Source: Colwellia sp. (GTDB lineage Bacteria; Pseudomonadota; Gammaproteobacteria; Enterobacterales; Alteromonadaceae). From it: 64,000 nt of DNA. The translations under genes were made by a program, and so were the position numbers. Below the pieces are notes generated by a model that was not told the DNA's origin, searched no databases, and was given only the letters and a program-made list of their open reading frames with translations. The stretch lies in NCBI GenBank assembly GCA_020630795.1, contig JAHDIK010000009.1, forward strand, positions 106,631 to 170,630, written 5' to 3'. This document shows positions 1 through 9,041 of the stretch, one piece after another; within the stretch, counting starts at the first letter, position 1; each line of letters starts with the position of its first letter.

Positions 1-2
1 CG

Positions 3-458
3 GGTATGAACGCTGTAGATTTAGGCGCAGCTCCAGGAGGATGGACATATCAACTCGTTAGGCGAGGTATGATGGTAACTTCTATCGACAATGGTGCGAT
101 GGCTGAATCGCTTATGGAAACAGGTCAAGTTAAACATCGCATGATGGATGGTTTTAAATATATTCCATCGAAACAAAACAACTATTGGCTTGTATGCGAT
201 ATGATCGAGAAACCTCAGCGCGTAGCTAAATTAATGGCTGAGTGGTTACTGAGAGGATATTGTAAAGAAGCAATGTTTAACCTTAAGCTCCCAATGAAAG
301 GACGTTATCAGCAAGTTAACGACGATCTACAAACAATTAAAGATATTTTCTCTGAGTTTGGTGTTAAATATGAAATGTACGCTAAGCATTTGTATTACGA
401 CAGAGAAGAAGTTACGGTTCACGCGAGAATTTTATCGCCGTTACCTGCACTAGATTGA
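3..458 (+). CDS. rlmM: 23S rRNA 2'-O-ribose methyltransferase RlmM, C-terminal part
   Basis: The reading frame is already open at the left edge, so only the last 152 or so codons are present; the family is about 360 residues long and the N-terminal THUMP-like part lies outside the window. The visible part is the Rossmann-fold methyltransferase domain. It shows the SAM-binding motif [10 protein letters not shown], the acidic CDMIEKP motif and the [10 protein letters not shown] segment containing the catalytic lysine, all typical of RlmM. RlmM methylates C2498 of 23S rRNA. The xni, ppnN, queF and syd genes that follow are its usual gammaproteobacterial neighbours, which supports the assignment. 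A hairpin terminator follows. Confidence 0.93.
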   Translation, partial: GMNAVDLGAAPGGWTYQLVRRGMMVTSIDNGAMAESLMETGQVKHRMMDGFKYIPSKQNNYWLVCDMIEKPQRVAKLMAEWLLRGYCKEAMFNLKLPMKGRYQQVNDDLQTIKDIFSEFGVKYEMYAKHLYYDREEVTVHARILSPLPALD

Positions 459-489
459 TAGTTAAAGCTAATGATTAATATTGATTGAT

Positions 490-515
490 AAAAGCCGACA
501 TTGTGTCGGCTTTTT
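490..515 (+). terminator. Intrinsic terminator after rlmM
   Basis: AAAGCCGACA and TGTCGGCTTT form an inverted repeat around a short loop and are followed by a T-run, about 30 bases after the rlmM stop codon. Confidence 0.85.
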
Positions 516-571
516 ACTTTGTTATATTTTTTATAGTAGTCTTTGTTTCAATATATTGAGAGAGCATTGTT

Positions 572-1669
572 ATGGTTAAGATTACGGTATATTTATTGGT
601 TCTAATGTCCTCAGTTGTGCTGGGTAACGAAACGAAGATAGATGATCTGATAAATACTCAGCTTGGTAAACGTCATACACCGTCGTTAGCTGTTGGTATT
701 ATTTCAAACGGTAAGGTTATTTATAATAAAGCTAGAGGTTATAGCGATATTGAAAATAAAACCTTAGCAACAATCCATACTCCATACCATATTGCGTCAG
801 TAACCAAGGTGTATACAAGTATAGCGATTTTTCATTTGATTGAAAAAAAGCAAATAACATTGCATGAAAGCATTAACCAATATTTACCGTTTAAAGTCAT
901 TAATCCGCATCACCCTGAAGATAAAATTACTGTTGCTGAACTACTTAATCATCGTTCTGGCATTTTAGACAATGAAGAATTGTACTTACCATATTGGAGC
1001 ATTCCGAAAGGTGACCCAAAAGTTACATTGTCAGAATTTCTAAAATCATATTTAGTGCCGAACGAGAAGAATTATTCGCGTAAGCATTATGAAGATGCCT
1101 CGCGTTACAAAGTGTTTGATTATTCTAATACGGGTTACGCATTGCTTGGTTTGATTATTGAAAGTGTTTCAGGTGTACGGTTAGATGAATATTTACGTAA
1201 GCATATATTTACCCCCTTACACTTGAGTAATACCGGAATGTTTTTAGAGAACTTTGAAAGTAGGAGTGTTTCTAAAACCTATACTCTAGATAATGGTCAT
1301 CTTATTTTTAAAGGATTTAATGGCTACCCTGATTATCCAGCAGGGCAGCTAAGAACATCGATAGATGACGCGATAATATTTTTTACTGGTTATTTACGTT
1401 CATCTATTAAACCGTTTGTTCTTTCAAATAAAACGATTAACTTGATAACACCAATGGTAGGCGACAAGGGTGAAGACAACGCTTACACGTGGTATTTAAA
1501 AAAGGTTAATAATAATTGGTATTATCATCATGGCGGGGCTGATTTGGGCGCTCGTGCTAGTGTATTAATAGATGTTAAAAACCAAAATGCGATTATTGCG
1601 TTTACAAACTCTGATACTGATTTGGATGGGTTGGTTAAGAGTATTGACTCGATTGTTTTTAATGAATAA
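572..1669 (+). CDS. Exported serine hydrolase, class C beta-lactamase/PBP-like fold
   Basis: This 365-residue protein begins with a hydrophobic signal peptide (about residues 1-18), so it is probably periplasmic. It carries the three motifs of the class C beta-lactamase/D-Ala-D-Ala carboxypeptidase superfamily in order: SVTK (SxxK with the nucleophilic serine, near residue 77), YSN (YxN, near residue 188) and HHGG (HxG, near residue 319). Proteins with this set act as carboxypeptidases, esterases or peptidases as well as lactamases, so the substrate cannot be named. The start is the ATG preceded by GAGAG. It is a single gene between the rlmM terminator and a gene cluster on the other strand. 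A second member of the superfamily lies at 38965-40134 but is not closely similar. Confidence 0.85.
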   Translation: MVKITVYLLVLMSSVVLGNETKIDDLINTQLGKRHTPSLAVGIISNGKVIYNKARGYSDIENKTLATIHTPYHIASVTKVYTSIAIFHLIEKKQITLHESINQYLPFKVINPHHPEDKITVAELLNHRSGILDNEELYLPYWSIPKGDPKVTLSEFLKSYLVPNEKNYSRKHYEDASRYKVFDYSNTGYALLGLIIESVSGVRLDEYLRKHIFTPLHLSNTGMFLENFESRSVSKTYTLDNGHLIFKGFNGYPDYPAGQLRTSIDDAIIFFTGYLRSSIKPFVLSNKTINLITPMVGDKGEDNAYTWYLKKVNNNWYYHHGGADLGARASVLIDVKNQNAIIAFTNSDTDLDGLVKSIDSIVFNE

Positions 1670-1695
1670 ATTCCATTCGATATTGAGTACAGAGA

Positions 1696-2091
1696 CTAGT
1701 TGTCTAAATACAATTTGAGTTCATTAAATTGTTGGTATGCCGTTTTACCCGTAGCCATTAAAACATTGTTTTTAAACAATAGTGGAGTACATTCTTCTTG
1801 TGTTGTAATGCCATCAGATTTCACATGATGTGTTCGGTAGAACATCACTTGATAGTTGTCGTCATCTATACGTTTGGCTTCAGTAATATCAGGGCTTCCT
1901 AGTTTCTCAAGCGCCTCTTCAAAGCTAAACTTATTTAATTGAACCTTGCTGATAAAGTGACGATTGTAGTCTTCTCTATCTTTCCACTTCATGTTTGAAG
2001 GGTGATCGTCGTAAAAATTCATCACTAAGGCCACAAAAATGCCATATATCGCTAATGCGAGTATGATGCGTGTAATCACTTTTTTGGTCAT
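1696..2091 (-). CDS. DUF3192 family membrane-anchored protein
   Basis: I place the start at the internal ATG (MTKKVITRII) because AAGG lies 7 bases before it; a longer frame reaches 2154 but has no ribosome binding site. The resulting 131-residue protein has one N-terminal membrane segment (about residues 4-25) and a soluble domain matching DUF3192: a small helical part ending in LGSPDITEA, then YxVMFYRTHHVKSDGITTQEECT. Function of the family is unknown. A lipoprotein paralogue with the same FYRT/YYRT, DG(I/L)TT and EC(T) pattern is encoded at 8444-8824. Confidence 0.75.
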   Translation of the reverse strand: MTKKVITRIILALAIYGIFVALVMNFYDDHPSNMKWKDREDYNRHFISKVQLNKFSFEEALEKLGSPDITEAKRIDDDNYQVMFYRTHHVKSDGITTQEECTPLLFKNNVLMATGKTAYQQFNELKLYLDN

Positions 2092-2222
2092 GGTTTGCCT
2101 TGAATGCGTATATTTATGTTTTACGTAACGATAATAAAAGGATTTTATAAACAAACGCTATATAAGTGAAGCCGTTTAGTCGCATAAATTGTGAAGTTAA
2201 ACGAACAAACGGTATTTAATGT

Positions 2223-3035
2223 TTATGAATATGTGTCTATTTGAAACCTAATGTCTCTAAGGTTAAACCCTAAAGGAATATCGGTTTTTAACGTAAGGAG
2301 CTTTCTACTTAACTCCATGTCATTCTGGTGGTCAGTGAGTTTCTTTGTGATTGATGCTTTGAGATCGGTCGCTGAGATTATTGTGGTTAACGTTCCGTAT
2401 TCGTTAAGCAGATCAGACGCAGTTATTTGACCAATACCAGGAACTCCTGGGATTTTATTTGTGCTATCGCCAGTGAGTGTCCATAGGTCTATTAGCTGTT
2501 CAGGACATACATTAAACTTTTCACGCACGTAGTTATTGTCTAAGTATCTACGGTTAAAGTAATCATTTACACAGATATTAGGGCTTAACATTGATAAAAA
2601 GCACTTATCAGTTGAAACAATAGTAACGTTTTGATTTCGTAACGATACTTTAGTGGCAAGCGTAGCAATTAAATCGTCGGCTTCATCGTTTTCAGGAATC
2701 AACGAGTCAACATTTAGCTCCATTAATTCGTCTTGAATTAACGGTAAATGATTAGCTAAATGATCAGGCATTTTCTTTCTACCCTTTTTGTAGTCAGGGT
2801 AAATGTCGTATCGCCAACAGGGAGCTATACTGTCAAAAACAGCAAGAATATGGGTGGGTTCTTGCTGTTCAATGATTTTCTTTACGGCATTAACAACGGC
2901 TTGCTGTGTATTAAACAATACTTGTTGTTTAGTGCTGTCTGCCAATTCGTTGTTGAGAAGAAAAGGGCGCTCTTGTACTGCGTAAATACGTCTAATAAGA
3001 TTTAACGCATCAATGAGTACAAGATGTACGTTCAC
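2223..3035 (-). CDS. xni: Flap endonuclease Xni (exonuclease IX family)
   Basis: This 270-residue protein has the 5'-3' exonuclease/FEN fold related to the N-terminal domain of DNA polymerase I. Recognisable elements are the N-terminal LIDALNLIRR with the first metal-binding Asp, the central acidic cluster ENDEADDLIATLA, TIVSTDKCF, and the helix-hairpin-helix GVPGIGQITASDLL, which contacts DNA. E. coli Xni is 251 residues, so the length fits. It starts only 3 bp after the ppnN stop, so the two are probably co-transcribed. rlmM, xni and ppnN also lie near each other in E. coli and relatives. It probably removes structured 5' flaps during DNA repair or replication. Confidence 0.9.
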   Translation of the reverse strand: MNVHLVLIDALNLIRRIYAVQERPFLLNNELADSTKQQVLFNTQQAVVNAVKKIIEQQEPTHILAVFDSIAPCWRYDIYPDYKKGRKKMPDHLANHLPLIQDELMELNVDSLIPENDEADDLIATLATKVSLRNQNVTIVSTDKCFLSMLSPNICVNDYFNRRYLDNNYVREKFNVCPEQLIDLWTLTGDSTNKIPGVPGIGQITASDLLNEYGTLTTIISATDLKASITKKLTDHQNDMELSRKLLTLKTDIPLGFNLRDIRFQIDTYS

Positions 3036-3038
3036 AAA

Positions 3039-4385
3039 TTATTCTCCGATAACTCTATAGCACGGTTCGTATTTAGTACCCGGAAGTTTCATACGTTGTT
3101 GATCAACAAAAGACTGAAGTAGTTTGTCCATTAACGCCATGATTTTAGGTTCGCCTTTAATGTCAAACGGACCGTGTTCTCTAACTTCTTTAATGCCGCT
3201 TGATTTAACATTACCGGCAACAATACCTGAGAATATTCTGCGTAAGTTCGCAGCGAGTTGTGAAGTTTCTTGATCAAAACTAATGTTTTGGTTCGCCATG
3301 TTTTCGTGGTTTGGTTCAAACGGGTGCTGAAAATCTGGTTCAATAACTAATGACCAGTTGAAGTGATACGCGTCACCCATGTTCTTTCTATATGTTAGAA
3401 CATCGTCTAAACCTTCTTTCAAGGTTTGTGCAACTTTTTGCGGTTCACCAATAATAATTTGATACAAGCTTTGCGCTTTTTCGCCTAACGTTGCGCCAAT
3501 AAATGCATCAATTTCTTTGAAGTATTCTTCGCTTTCTACTGGGCCAGTTAAAATAATCGGTAGCTTTTGGGCTTGGTTTTTCACATTAAGCATTATACCC
3601 AATAAGTACAATAGCTCTTCAGCAGTACCAGCACCACCAGGGAAGATAATAATTCCGTGAGATATACGAACGAACGCTTCTAAACGTTTTTCAATATCCG
3701 GCATAATCACCAATTCATTAACAATAGGGTTTGGTGGCTCAGCGGCAATAATACTTGGCTCTGTTAAACCGATGTAACGGCCAAAATTATTACGCTGTTT
3801 TGAATGACCAATAGTTGCGCCTTTCATTGGTCCTTTCATTGCGCCAGGACCACAACCAGTACAAATATTGAAACCGCGTAGCCCTAATTGGTAACCAACT
3901 TCTTTTGTGTATTTATATTCAATTTGATTAATTGAGTGACCACCCCAACACGTTATTAAGTTAGGGTCTGTTTCTGGTCGAATCACGTCAGCATTACGTA
4001 AAATATCAAAAGTAACGTGAGTAATTTCGTCGGAAACGTTGGATAAGTCTTCGTATTTTGTACTGGTGAATAATATATCGCGCAAAACAACGGAAAGGTG
4101 TTCTTGAATACCTTTTATAATAGTTCCATCTACAAATGCATGTTGTGGAGGGTTTTGTAGATCTAATTTTACGCCGCGCTCACGGCGTAATACTTGAATT
4201 TGGAAGTCAGTATATTGTTGATATATTTCTTCAGCGTCATCTGTGTGACTGCCTGCATTTAAAACCGCTAATGAACAGTTGCGATATAGGTTGTATAAAT
4301 CACTGGTTACAGATTGTTGTAAATGGTCAACTTCCACTTGAGAAAGCAACCTCATATTTCCTACGGGATCTAATTGAACATGCAT
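3039..4385 (-). CDS. ppnN: Pyrimidine/purine-5'-nucleotide nucleosidase PpnN
   Basis: PpnN cleaves nucleoside 5'-monophosphates to base and ribose 5-phosphate and is controlled by (p)ppGpp in E. coli. The start is the ATG of MHVQLDPVGNM, preceded by AAGGAATT; the longer frame to 4451 lacks a binding site and the N-terminus then aligns with E. coli PpnN (454 residues; here 448). Characteristic segments are LRRERGVKL and AFVDGTII near the N-terminus, CWGGHSI, GCGPGAMKGPM, and the LOG-family motif PGGAGTAEELL, which forms the phosphoribosyl site. The gene lies directly upstream of xni on the same strand. Confidence 0.92.
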   Translation of the reverse strand: MHVQLDPVGNMRLLSQVEVDHLQQSVTSDLYNLYRNCSLAVLNAGSHTDDAEEIYQQYTDFQIQVLRRERGVKLDLQNPPQHAFVDGTIIKGIQEHLSVVLRDILFTSTKYEDLSNVSDEITHVTFDILRNADVIRPETDPNLITCWGGHSINQIEYKYTKEVGYQLGLRGFNICTGCGPGAMKGPMKGATIGHSKQRNNFGRYIGLTEPSIIAAEPPNPIVNELVIMPDIEKRLEAFVRISHGIIIFPGGAGTAEELLYLLGIMLNVKNQAQKLPIILTGPVESEEYFKEIDAFIGATLGEKAQSLYQIIIGEPQKVAQTLKEGLDDVLTYRKNMGDAYHFNWSLVIEPDFQHPFEPNHENMANQNISFDQETSQLAANLRRIFSGIVAGNVKSSGIKEVREHGPFDIKGEPKIMALMDKLLQSFVDQQRMKLPGTKYEPCYRVIGE

Positions 4386-4496
4386 AGTTAATTCCTTTTT
4401 AAAGGACCATAGAAGGAAAGGTGAGGTATGCGGGACACAATGCAACGACAACTAAACACAACAATGGTCTTGTTTGCTTCACGGGGATTTTAATTA

Positions 4497-6092
4497 TTAT
4501 ACGTAAATAACTTGGTTTTTACCTTGAGCCTTAGCTTTGTATAATGCTTCATCAGCACGTTCAAATGCTGTGTGAATATTGTCGTCAGGCTTGATATGAC
4601 TTGCACCGATCGACATCGTTATTGTTACTTTGTCGTTTTTAAATTTAAACGGTAATCTAGCCACTTGTTTTCTAATAACTTCGAGCGTTTGTACAACTTT
4701 TTTCTTATCTGCATTAGGCATAACTAACACAAATTCTTCGCCGCCATAACGAGCAATAAAACCAGCGTCGCCAACGTGCTTCTTTAAAGTGTTTGCGATT
4801 ACTTGTAGGGTTTTATCACCTGCGGTGTGACCATACGTATCATTAATGCGTTTAAAGTCATCTAAGTCTAGAACAACAATAGCTAAATCATATGGAGTAT
4901 CATGAAACTTGATCATGGCTTTTGCATAATAATCGTCAAAGGCAGCGCGGTTTGCTAGTTTCGTTAGCGCATCTCGCATACTCTTGATTTGTTGCTCTTC
5001 AATACGTTTTTCGAACGTTTTACTCTGTTGTTCAAGTCGTTCAACTTTTGCTGCCATGTCTTGCATTTGAGCATTTAACGCATTGTTTTGTTCTAATTCT
5101 AACGCCGTTTTCTTTTGTAGCGTTGATGCGATAAGTTGTAGCTTATCGTTAATATCTATTTTGATATTTGATAAAGACGTTGCTTTGCCTAAATCAGAGG
5201 TCATATCAGTAATTTGTTTTTGCAGCGTTTCGTTTAACTTATCTTGTTTTTTGTTTGACTCTATATTGAGTTCAAGCGTGGTTTTAACTGCCGTTTGAAC
5301 GGTAGTTAACGTTTCACTTAACGTAGAAAGAAATGCTTTTGCGGTATTTCTTTCATTCTTTAAATCTTCAACAATTACGTCAAATACTTCAAAAAATCTA
5401 TCTAACAAGTTGTTGTTAGACATATCTGGTTTGAGTTTCGCTTTAACCGTAGATATTTGTTTTGTATTGATATCTGACAGCGCAAGTTGGTTCAAAATAG
5501 TAGAAAATTTTTCAATAAACTCTTTATCTACAGGCTGTTCAACAACGGTTTCAATAACTTTTGGTGGCGTATTTTGAGCAAGTAATCCGCCTTTAGGAAT
5601 GTCATTTTTTGACGCCAGTGCATCTACATAAAATGAAACAAGCTTACTTAGTAGCGGTACATATTGAATTATAGCGTCTTTGCGTTCTTCACTGCTTTGC
5701 AACATGGACCTGAGTTCACGTCTTAAGTTACTTGGTAAACCATTGACTTTTTGTAAAGATTGCCCAGCGTTAACAAAGTCGTTGTGTAGCGTACGAATAT
5801 TTGCTTCGTTGGTGGTAGAGTGTTGCTTTAGTAAATCTGAAATGGTTGATATTTGTTTTTCAATGTCAGATAAGGGGGCAGACTTTTTCAATAGGCTACG
5901 TAAATTCGCTAATCTATTGTCTAATGTTACGTCTTGCCCTTTACAGGTTTGAGAAAGCTTACCGATAAATTCAATTAACATCGTTGCTTGCGACTTTAAG
6001 TCGTTTTCGAGAGAAGCACGAGAGGTTATTGCTGCGTCTAACTTACGTTTTAACTGATCTATCTGTTTTTCAGAAGTTGAAGTATCGTTCAT
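4497..6092 (-). CDS. Diguanylate cyclase with N-terminal coiled-coil region (GGEEF)
   Basis: The protein has 531 residues. Residues 1-370 or so are rich in Lys/Glu/Gln and predicted helical or coiled coil, with no membrane segment. The last 160 residues are a GGDEF domain with an intact RYGGEEF active site and the upstream DxLTKLANRAAFDDY, DLDDFKRINDTYGHTAGDKTL and MSIGAS motifs. It should make c-di-GMP from two GTP in the cytoplasm. The RxxD inhibitory site normally a few residues before GGEEF is not visible (HVGD stands there), so product inhibition may be lost. It sits between ppnN and queF on the same strand, but with 111- and 256-bp gaps that suggest its own promoter. Confidence 0.9.
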   Translation of the reverse strand: MNDTSTSEKQIDQLKRKLDAAITSRASLENDLKSQATMLIEFIGKLSQTCKGQDVTLDNRLANLRSLLKKSAPLSDIEKQISTISDLLKQHSTTNEANIRTLHNDFVNAGQSLQKVNGLPSNLRRELRSMLQSSEERKDAIIQYVPLLSKLVSFYVDALASKNDIPKGGLLAQNTPPKVIETVVEQPVDKEFIEKFSTILNQLALSDINTKQISTVKAKLKPDMSNNNLLDRFFEVFDVIVEDLKNERNTAKAFLSTLSETLTTVQTAVKTTLELNIESNKKQDKLNETLQKQITDMTSDLGKATSLSNIKIDINDKLQLIASTLQKKTALELEQNNALNAQMQDMAAKVERLEQQSKTFEKRIEEQQIKSMRDALTKLANRAAFDDYYAKAMIKFHDTPYDLAIVVLDLDDFKRINDTYGHTAGDKTLQVIANTLKKHVGDAGFIARYGGEEFVLVMPNADKKKVVQTLEVIRKQVARLPFKFKNDKVTITMSIGASHIKPDDNIHTAFERADEALYKAKAQGKNQVIYV

Positions 6093-6348
6093 AAAATCAA
6101 TTATGTCCTGGCAATCGAGTAGTTGAAAAGAATCCTTTTAATTACATACTGTTGTCATGTAACACTGTAAAACGATTCAAACACCAAAAGTTAATCTTCT
6201 TAACTAGTATATATCATAAATGATGATATCACTGAGAAATGTTAAAAGTATTAAAAATAAGTGAAGTATATAGTTTATAACAATTTTTGAGACATCTCGC
6301 TAACAATATCGGCTTTTCTCACGATGATAATATTCCATTTTAGAATAA

Positions 6349-7200
6349 TTATTGTCTCAACGTTCTTAACGCCGGAGCTTTGATGCTCTCGGTTGATCTA
6401 AACGGGTTAATATCTAATCCACCTCTGCGAGTATATCGAGCAAAAACAGTAAGTTTTTCAGGGGTACAATGTTGTTGAATATCGGTAAAAACACGTTCTA
6501 CACACTGCTCATGAAATTCATTGTGTTGTCTAAATGAAATGAGATACTTTAACAAGGCCGCTTCGTCTATTTCATTGCCCGAATAACTAATGTAAATACT
6601 TGCCCAATCAGGTTGGTTTGTTATTAAACAGTTAGATTTTAACAAGTGGCTGACCAGTTGTCTGTCTTCTACGTAATTATCTTTATTACAATTAACTAAT
6701 AGTGATGGATTAATATCGTATTCGTTAATTTCAATGTCAATTTCATCTATACATTTAGTTTTGGTGCTTTTTGCTATTTCTAATGCCTCGCAGGTATCAA
6801 CGGGAAATAAGCTCACAACAGCGTTACAACCTGAAGTATTAGACAGGTCTTTTGTTAATAATCTTTCAACTTCAGCGAAAGATTCAAATTGACTTTGATT
6901 AAAGCTATTTAAGTACAGCTTGAATGATTTAGACTCAACAATACTAGGACTCGTGCAGTCAAACCTAAATTCAGCTACGGCAACAACTGGCTTACCTTTA
7001 GAGTTAAGCCAACTAAGTTCATAGCCATACCAAACGTCTTCACCTTTAAAAGGGAGGTTTTGAGCTTCAATATTTAATCCATCTCTATTTAATGACCTAG
7101 GTACTCCTTGCAGTAAACTAGGGTTGTACGTACTGCAATATTCTGTTGGTTTACCTAATGATAATTGGTCGAGTTCATTTGAATTTTTATATAAAGTCAT
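6349..7200 (-). CDS. queF: NADPH-dependent 7-cyano-7-deazaguanine reductase QueF
   Basis: QueF reduces preQ0 to preQ1 in queuosine biosynthesis. This 283-residue protein is the long, tandem T-fold type found in E. coli (282 residues). The nucleophilic cysteine is in the SNCLITNQPDW motif; the substrate-binding region SFRQHNEFHEQC and the C-terminal YTRRGGLDINPFRS are also present. The N-terminal half carries the LGKPTEY and the pyrimidine-side ELSWLN segments. It is divergently transcribed from syd with 79 bases between the starts, the arrangement seen in many related genomes. Confidence 0.95.
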   Translation of the reverse strand: MTLYKNSNELDQLSLGKPTEYCSTYNPSLLQGVPRSLNRDGLNIEAQNLPFKGEDVWYGYELSWLNSKGKPVVAVAEFRFDCTSPSIVESKSFKLYLNSFNQSQFESFAEVERLLTKDLSNTSGCNAVVSLFPVDTCEALEIAKSTKTKCIDEIDIEINEYDINPSLLVNCNKDNYVEDRQLVSHLLKSNCLITNQPDWASIYISYSGNEIDEAALLKYLISFRQHNEFHEQCVERVFTDIQQHCTPEKLTVFARYTRRGGLDINPFRSTESIKAPALRTLRQ

Positions 7201-7279
7201 AAAGGGCTTGTTATCGAGTTGGTGTTAACGTAATTTGCACGTTTTATTTAATGCCTATTTTAAAGGATATTTACTTGAT

Positions 7280-7837
7280 ATGAAATTAACAAATACGTCT
7301 ATAGCGCAAACCTTAACTAACTTTACGTCTTCGTTTATTGAACAATATCAAAGTAAGCATGAACAACTTCCTACGATAGAAACCGACGAGTCTTGGTTAT
7401 CACCTTGTGAACAGGGTGACGCGGGTAATAATGAGAGTTATTGGAAGCCTATACTTATTGAAGAGTCGTTAACCTTTAGTAATGTTGAAAGTGCATTAAA
7501 TATCACGCTGCATCAAGATTTTACTGAATATTTCACTTGCTTTTACAGTGAGTCGATAGACGCAGTTGCAGAAGACGGTAACCTTTCATTGTTGTTTCCA
7601 TGGAATAAAGATGATTTCGAGCGCTTGCAACAAAACATTATTGGTCACATCATGATGAAGCAGCGCTTAAAGCAACATATTACTTTGTTTTTTGCAGTAA
7701 CCGATGAAGAAGACATGATTATATCGGTTGATAACACAAGCGGTGAAGTCTGGGTGGAACAAGTTGGCTGTAAGCCTCATAAAAAGTTGGCGAACAATAT
7801 CATCGAGTTTATTGAAGGCTTAACGGTTTCAGTTTAA
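7280..7837 (+). CDS. syd: SecY-interacting protein Syd
   Basis: Syd binds SecY at the cytoplasmic face of the inner membrane and is thought to monitor the SecYEG complex. I start at the ATG of MKLTNTSIAQ because AAGGAT lies upstream and E. coli Syd begins at the equivalent place; the longer frame to 7235 is not needed. The 185 residues match Syd over its length: SPCE near residue 51, ESYWKPI, the central FTEYFTCFYS, and the conserved DDFERLQQNIIGHIMMKQRLK followed by the C-terminal SVDNTSGEVWVE. It sits divergent from queF. Confidence 0.9.
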   Translation: MKLTNTSIAQTLTNFTSSFIEQYQSKHEQLPTIETDESWLSPCEQGDAGNNESYWKPILIEESLTFSNVESALNITLHQDFTEYFTCFYSESIDAVAEDGNLSLLFPWNKDDFERLQQNIIGHIMMKQRLKQHITLFFAVTDEEDMIISVDNTSGEVWVEQVGCKPHKKLANNIIEFIEGLTVSV

Positions 7838-7921
7838 CAATATGTAATATAACGCTAGTAATTTAGCGCATGTAATATTTGTAGTTGTTTTTTAGTGAAC
7901 TGTAAACTGAAACCTTAACGA

Positions 7922-8236
7922 CTAACCTTTGGTTAATTGCTGCAATAAGCGTTTAACCTCAGCGAGTTCCTGTTGAATAGGCGCTAGGGCATTATTTAAA
8001 TCTTCCATTGTTAACGTAGGAGCGGTGGGAGACTCTTCTTTTTTATCTTCTGTGTTTGTTTCTTGTTCGGGCATTACGCAATTTTCAGGTTCGTGTTGCC
8101 ATGTTTTTAACGCTGCTATTATTTGTGGTAATGGTGTTGGGTTTACAAGGTTTGCTTTGATAAGTGCAACAGTAGGTTTTTTACCTTTGTTAGCTAATTG
8201 ATTTGCCGTGATGATAATTTTTTCAATGTTAGTCAT
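7922..8236 (-). CDS. Small protein with KfrA-like N-terminal DNA-binding helix motif and C-terminal coiled coil
   Basis: The protein has 104 residues and no signal peptide. Residues 1-45 (IIITANQLANKGKKPTVALI through IIAALKTW) resemble the N-terminal DNA-binding region of KfrA-type proteins, in which a G-x-x-P-T motif precedes a helix-turn-helix. Residues 50-75 are acidic and low complexity; residues 78-104 form a short leucine-patterned helix (IQQELAEVKRLLQQL) that could dimerise. The gene lies just downstream of and convergent with syd, a place where small uncharacterised genes are common in this order. DNA binding is inferred only from the sequence pattern. Confidence 0.55.
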   Translation of the reverse strand: MTNIEKIIITANQLANKGKKPTVALIKANLVNPTPLPQIIAALKTWQHEPENCVMPEQETNTEDKKEESPTAPTLTMEDLNNALAPIQQELAEVKRLLQQLTKG

Positions 8237-8443
8237 TTTGTCTAATCCAACAATAAATGTAGCTAAATTTTAGTGTATTTAACCAATTAAATATACCGAA
8301 AAATTCTCGTGATTTACTTAACTCATTGTAAATTAGTAGTTTAATCTTTTTGGTTTGGTAATTGCTCAATGTAAATAAGATTAGGTTTTTTGTTATTTAT
8401 AAAAACAATTTTTATTTACATTTTACTATTAAAAGAGATTACC

Positions 8444-8824
8444 ATGAAAAAAACACTTCTAGCTTTAGTTATCGTTGCACCTTTATCTTTGTCATTAACC
8501 GGTTGTGTTATCGCTGTTGATGGAGACCACGACGGTCACGTTTCTACAAACTTCGATGATCGTGAATTTGAAAACCGTAAGAAAATAGCTGGAATAGCAT
8601 TGAACAGTCAATATTCTTCAGTTGTAAGCCAGTTAGGTGTTGCTGATTTTACTGAAGCTTATCAAGTAAACGGTAAAGAAGTGAAAGTGGTTTACTACCG
8701 AACTCAACGCGTACATAAAGATGGGTTAACAACAAAAGACGAGTGTACATACCTACATTTTGAAGACGGCGTATTAACCGATAGCGGTTCTGGAAACCAT
8801 TACAAACGTAAAACTTCTCTTTAA
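8444..8824 (+). CDS. DUF3192 family lipoprotein
   Basis: The start is the ATG of MKKTLLALVI, preceded by AAAAGAGAT; an in-frame ATG at 8390 has no binding site. The 126-residue product has a lipoprotein signal peptide ending in LTGC, so Cys20 should be lipidated, with the mature protein facing the periplasm. The mature part matches DUF3192: RKKIAGIALNSQYSSVVSQLG, then VVYYRTQRVHKDGLTTKDECT. It is a paralogue of the membrane-anchored protein at 1696-2091. A strong terminator follows it. Function unknown. Confidence 0.78.
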   Translation: MKKTLLALVIVAPLSLSLTGCVIAVDGDHDGHVSTNFDDREFENRKKIAGIALNSQYSSVVSQLGVADFTEAYQVNGKEVKVVYYRTQRVHKDGLTTKDECTYLHFEDGVLTDSGSGNHYKRKTSL

Positions 8825-8891
8825 TTCAACGAGAGAAATAGAAAGCTTAAATTTTTAGCTTAGTTTGATATTTTGTCATATTTATAGTTTT

Positions 8892-8919
8892 AGGCTAACC
8901 TTTTGGTTAGCCTTTTTTT
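8892..8919 (+). terminator. Intrinsic terminator after DUF3192 lipoprotein
   Basis: AGGCTAACC and GGTTAGCCT form a perfect 9-bp stem with a TTTT loop, followed by a run of T. Confidence 0.9.
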
Positions 8920-9041
8920 GTTGTAAATCAATGCATATATAAATATGTTTGACGTTATTTAAAATATCCTGATAAGGTAAGCATTGACTATAATAAGAAC
9001 TACGCTGTTTTAAATACGTGTAATAACGCGAGGGAAAACAA

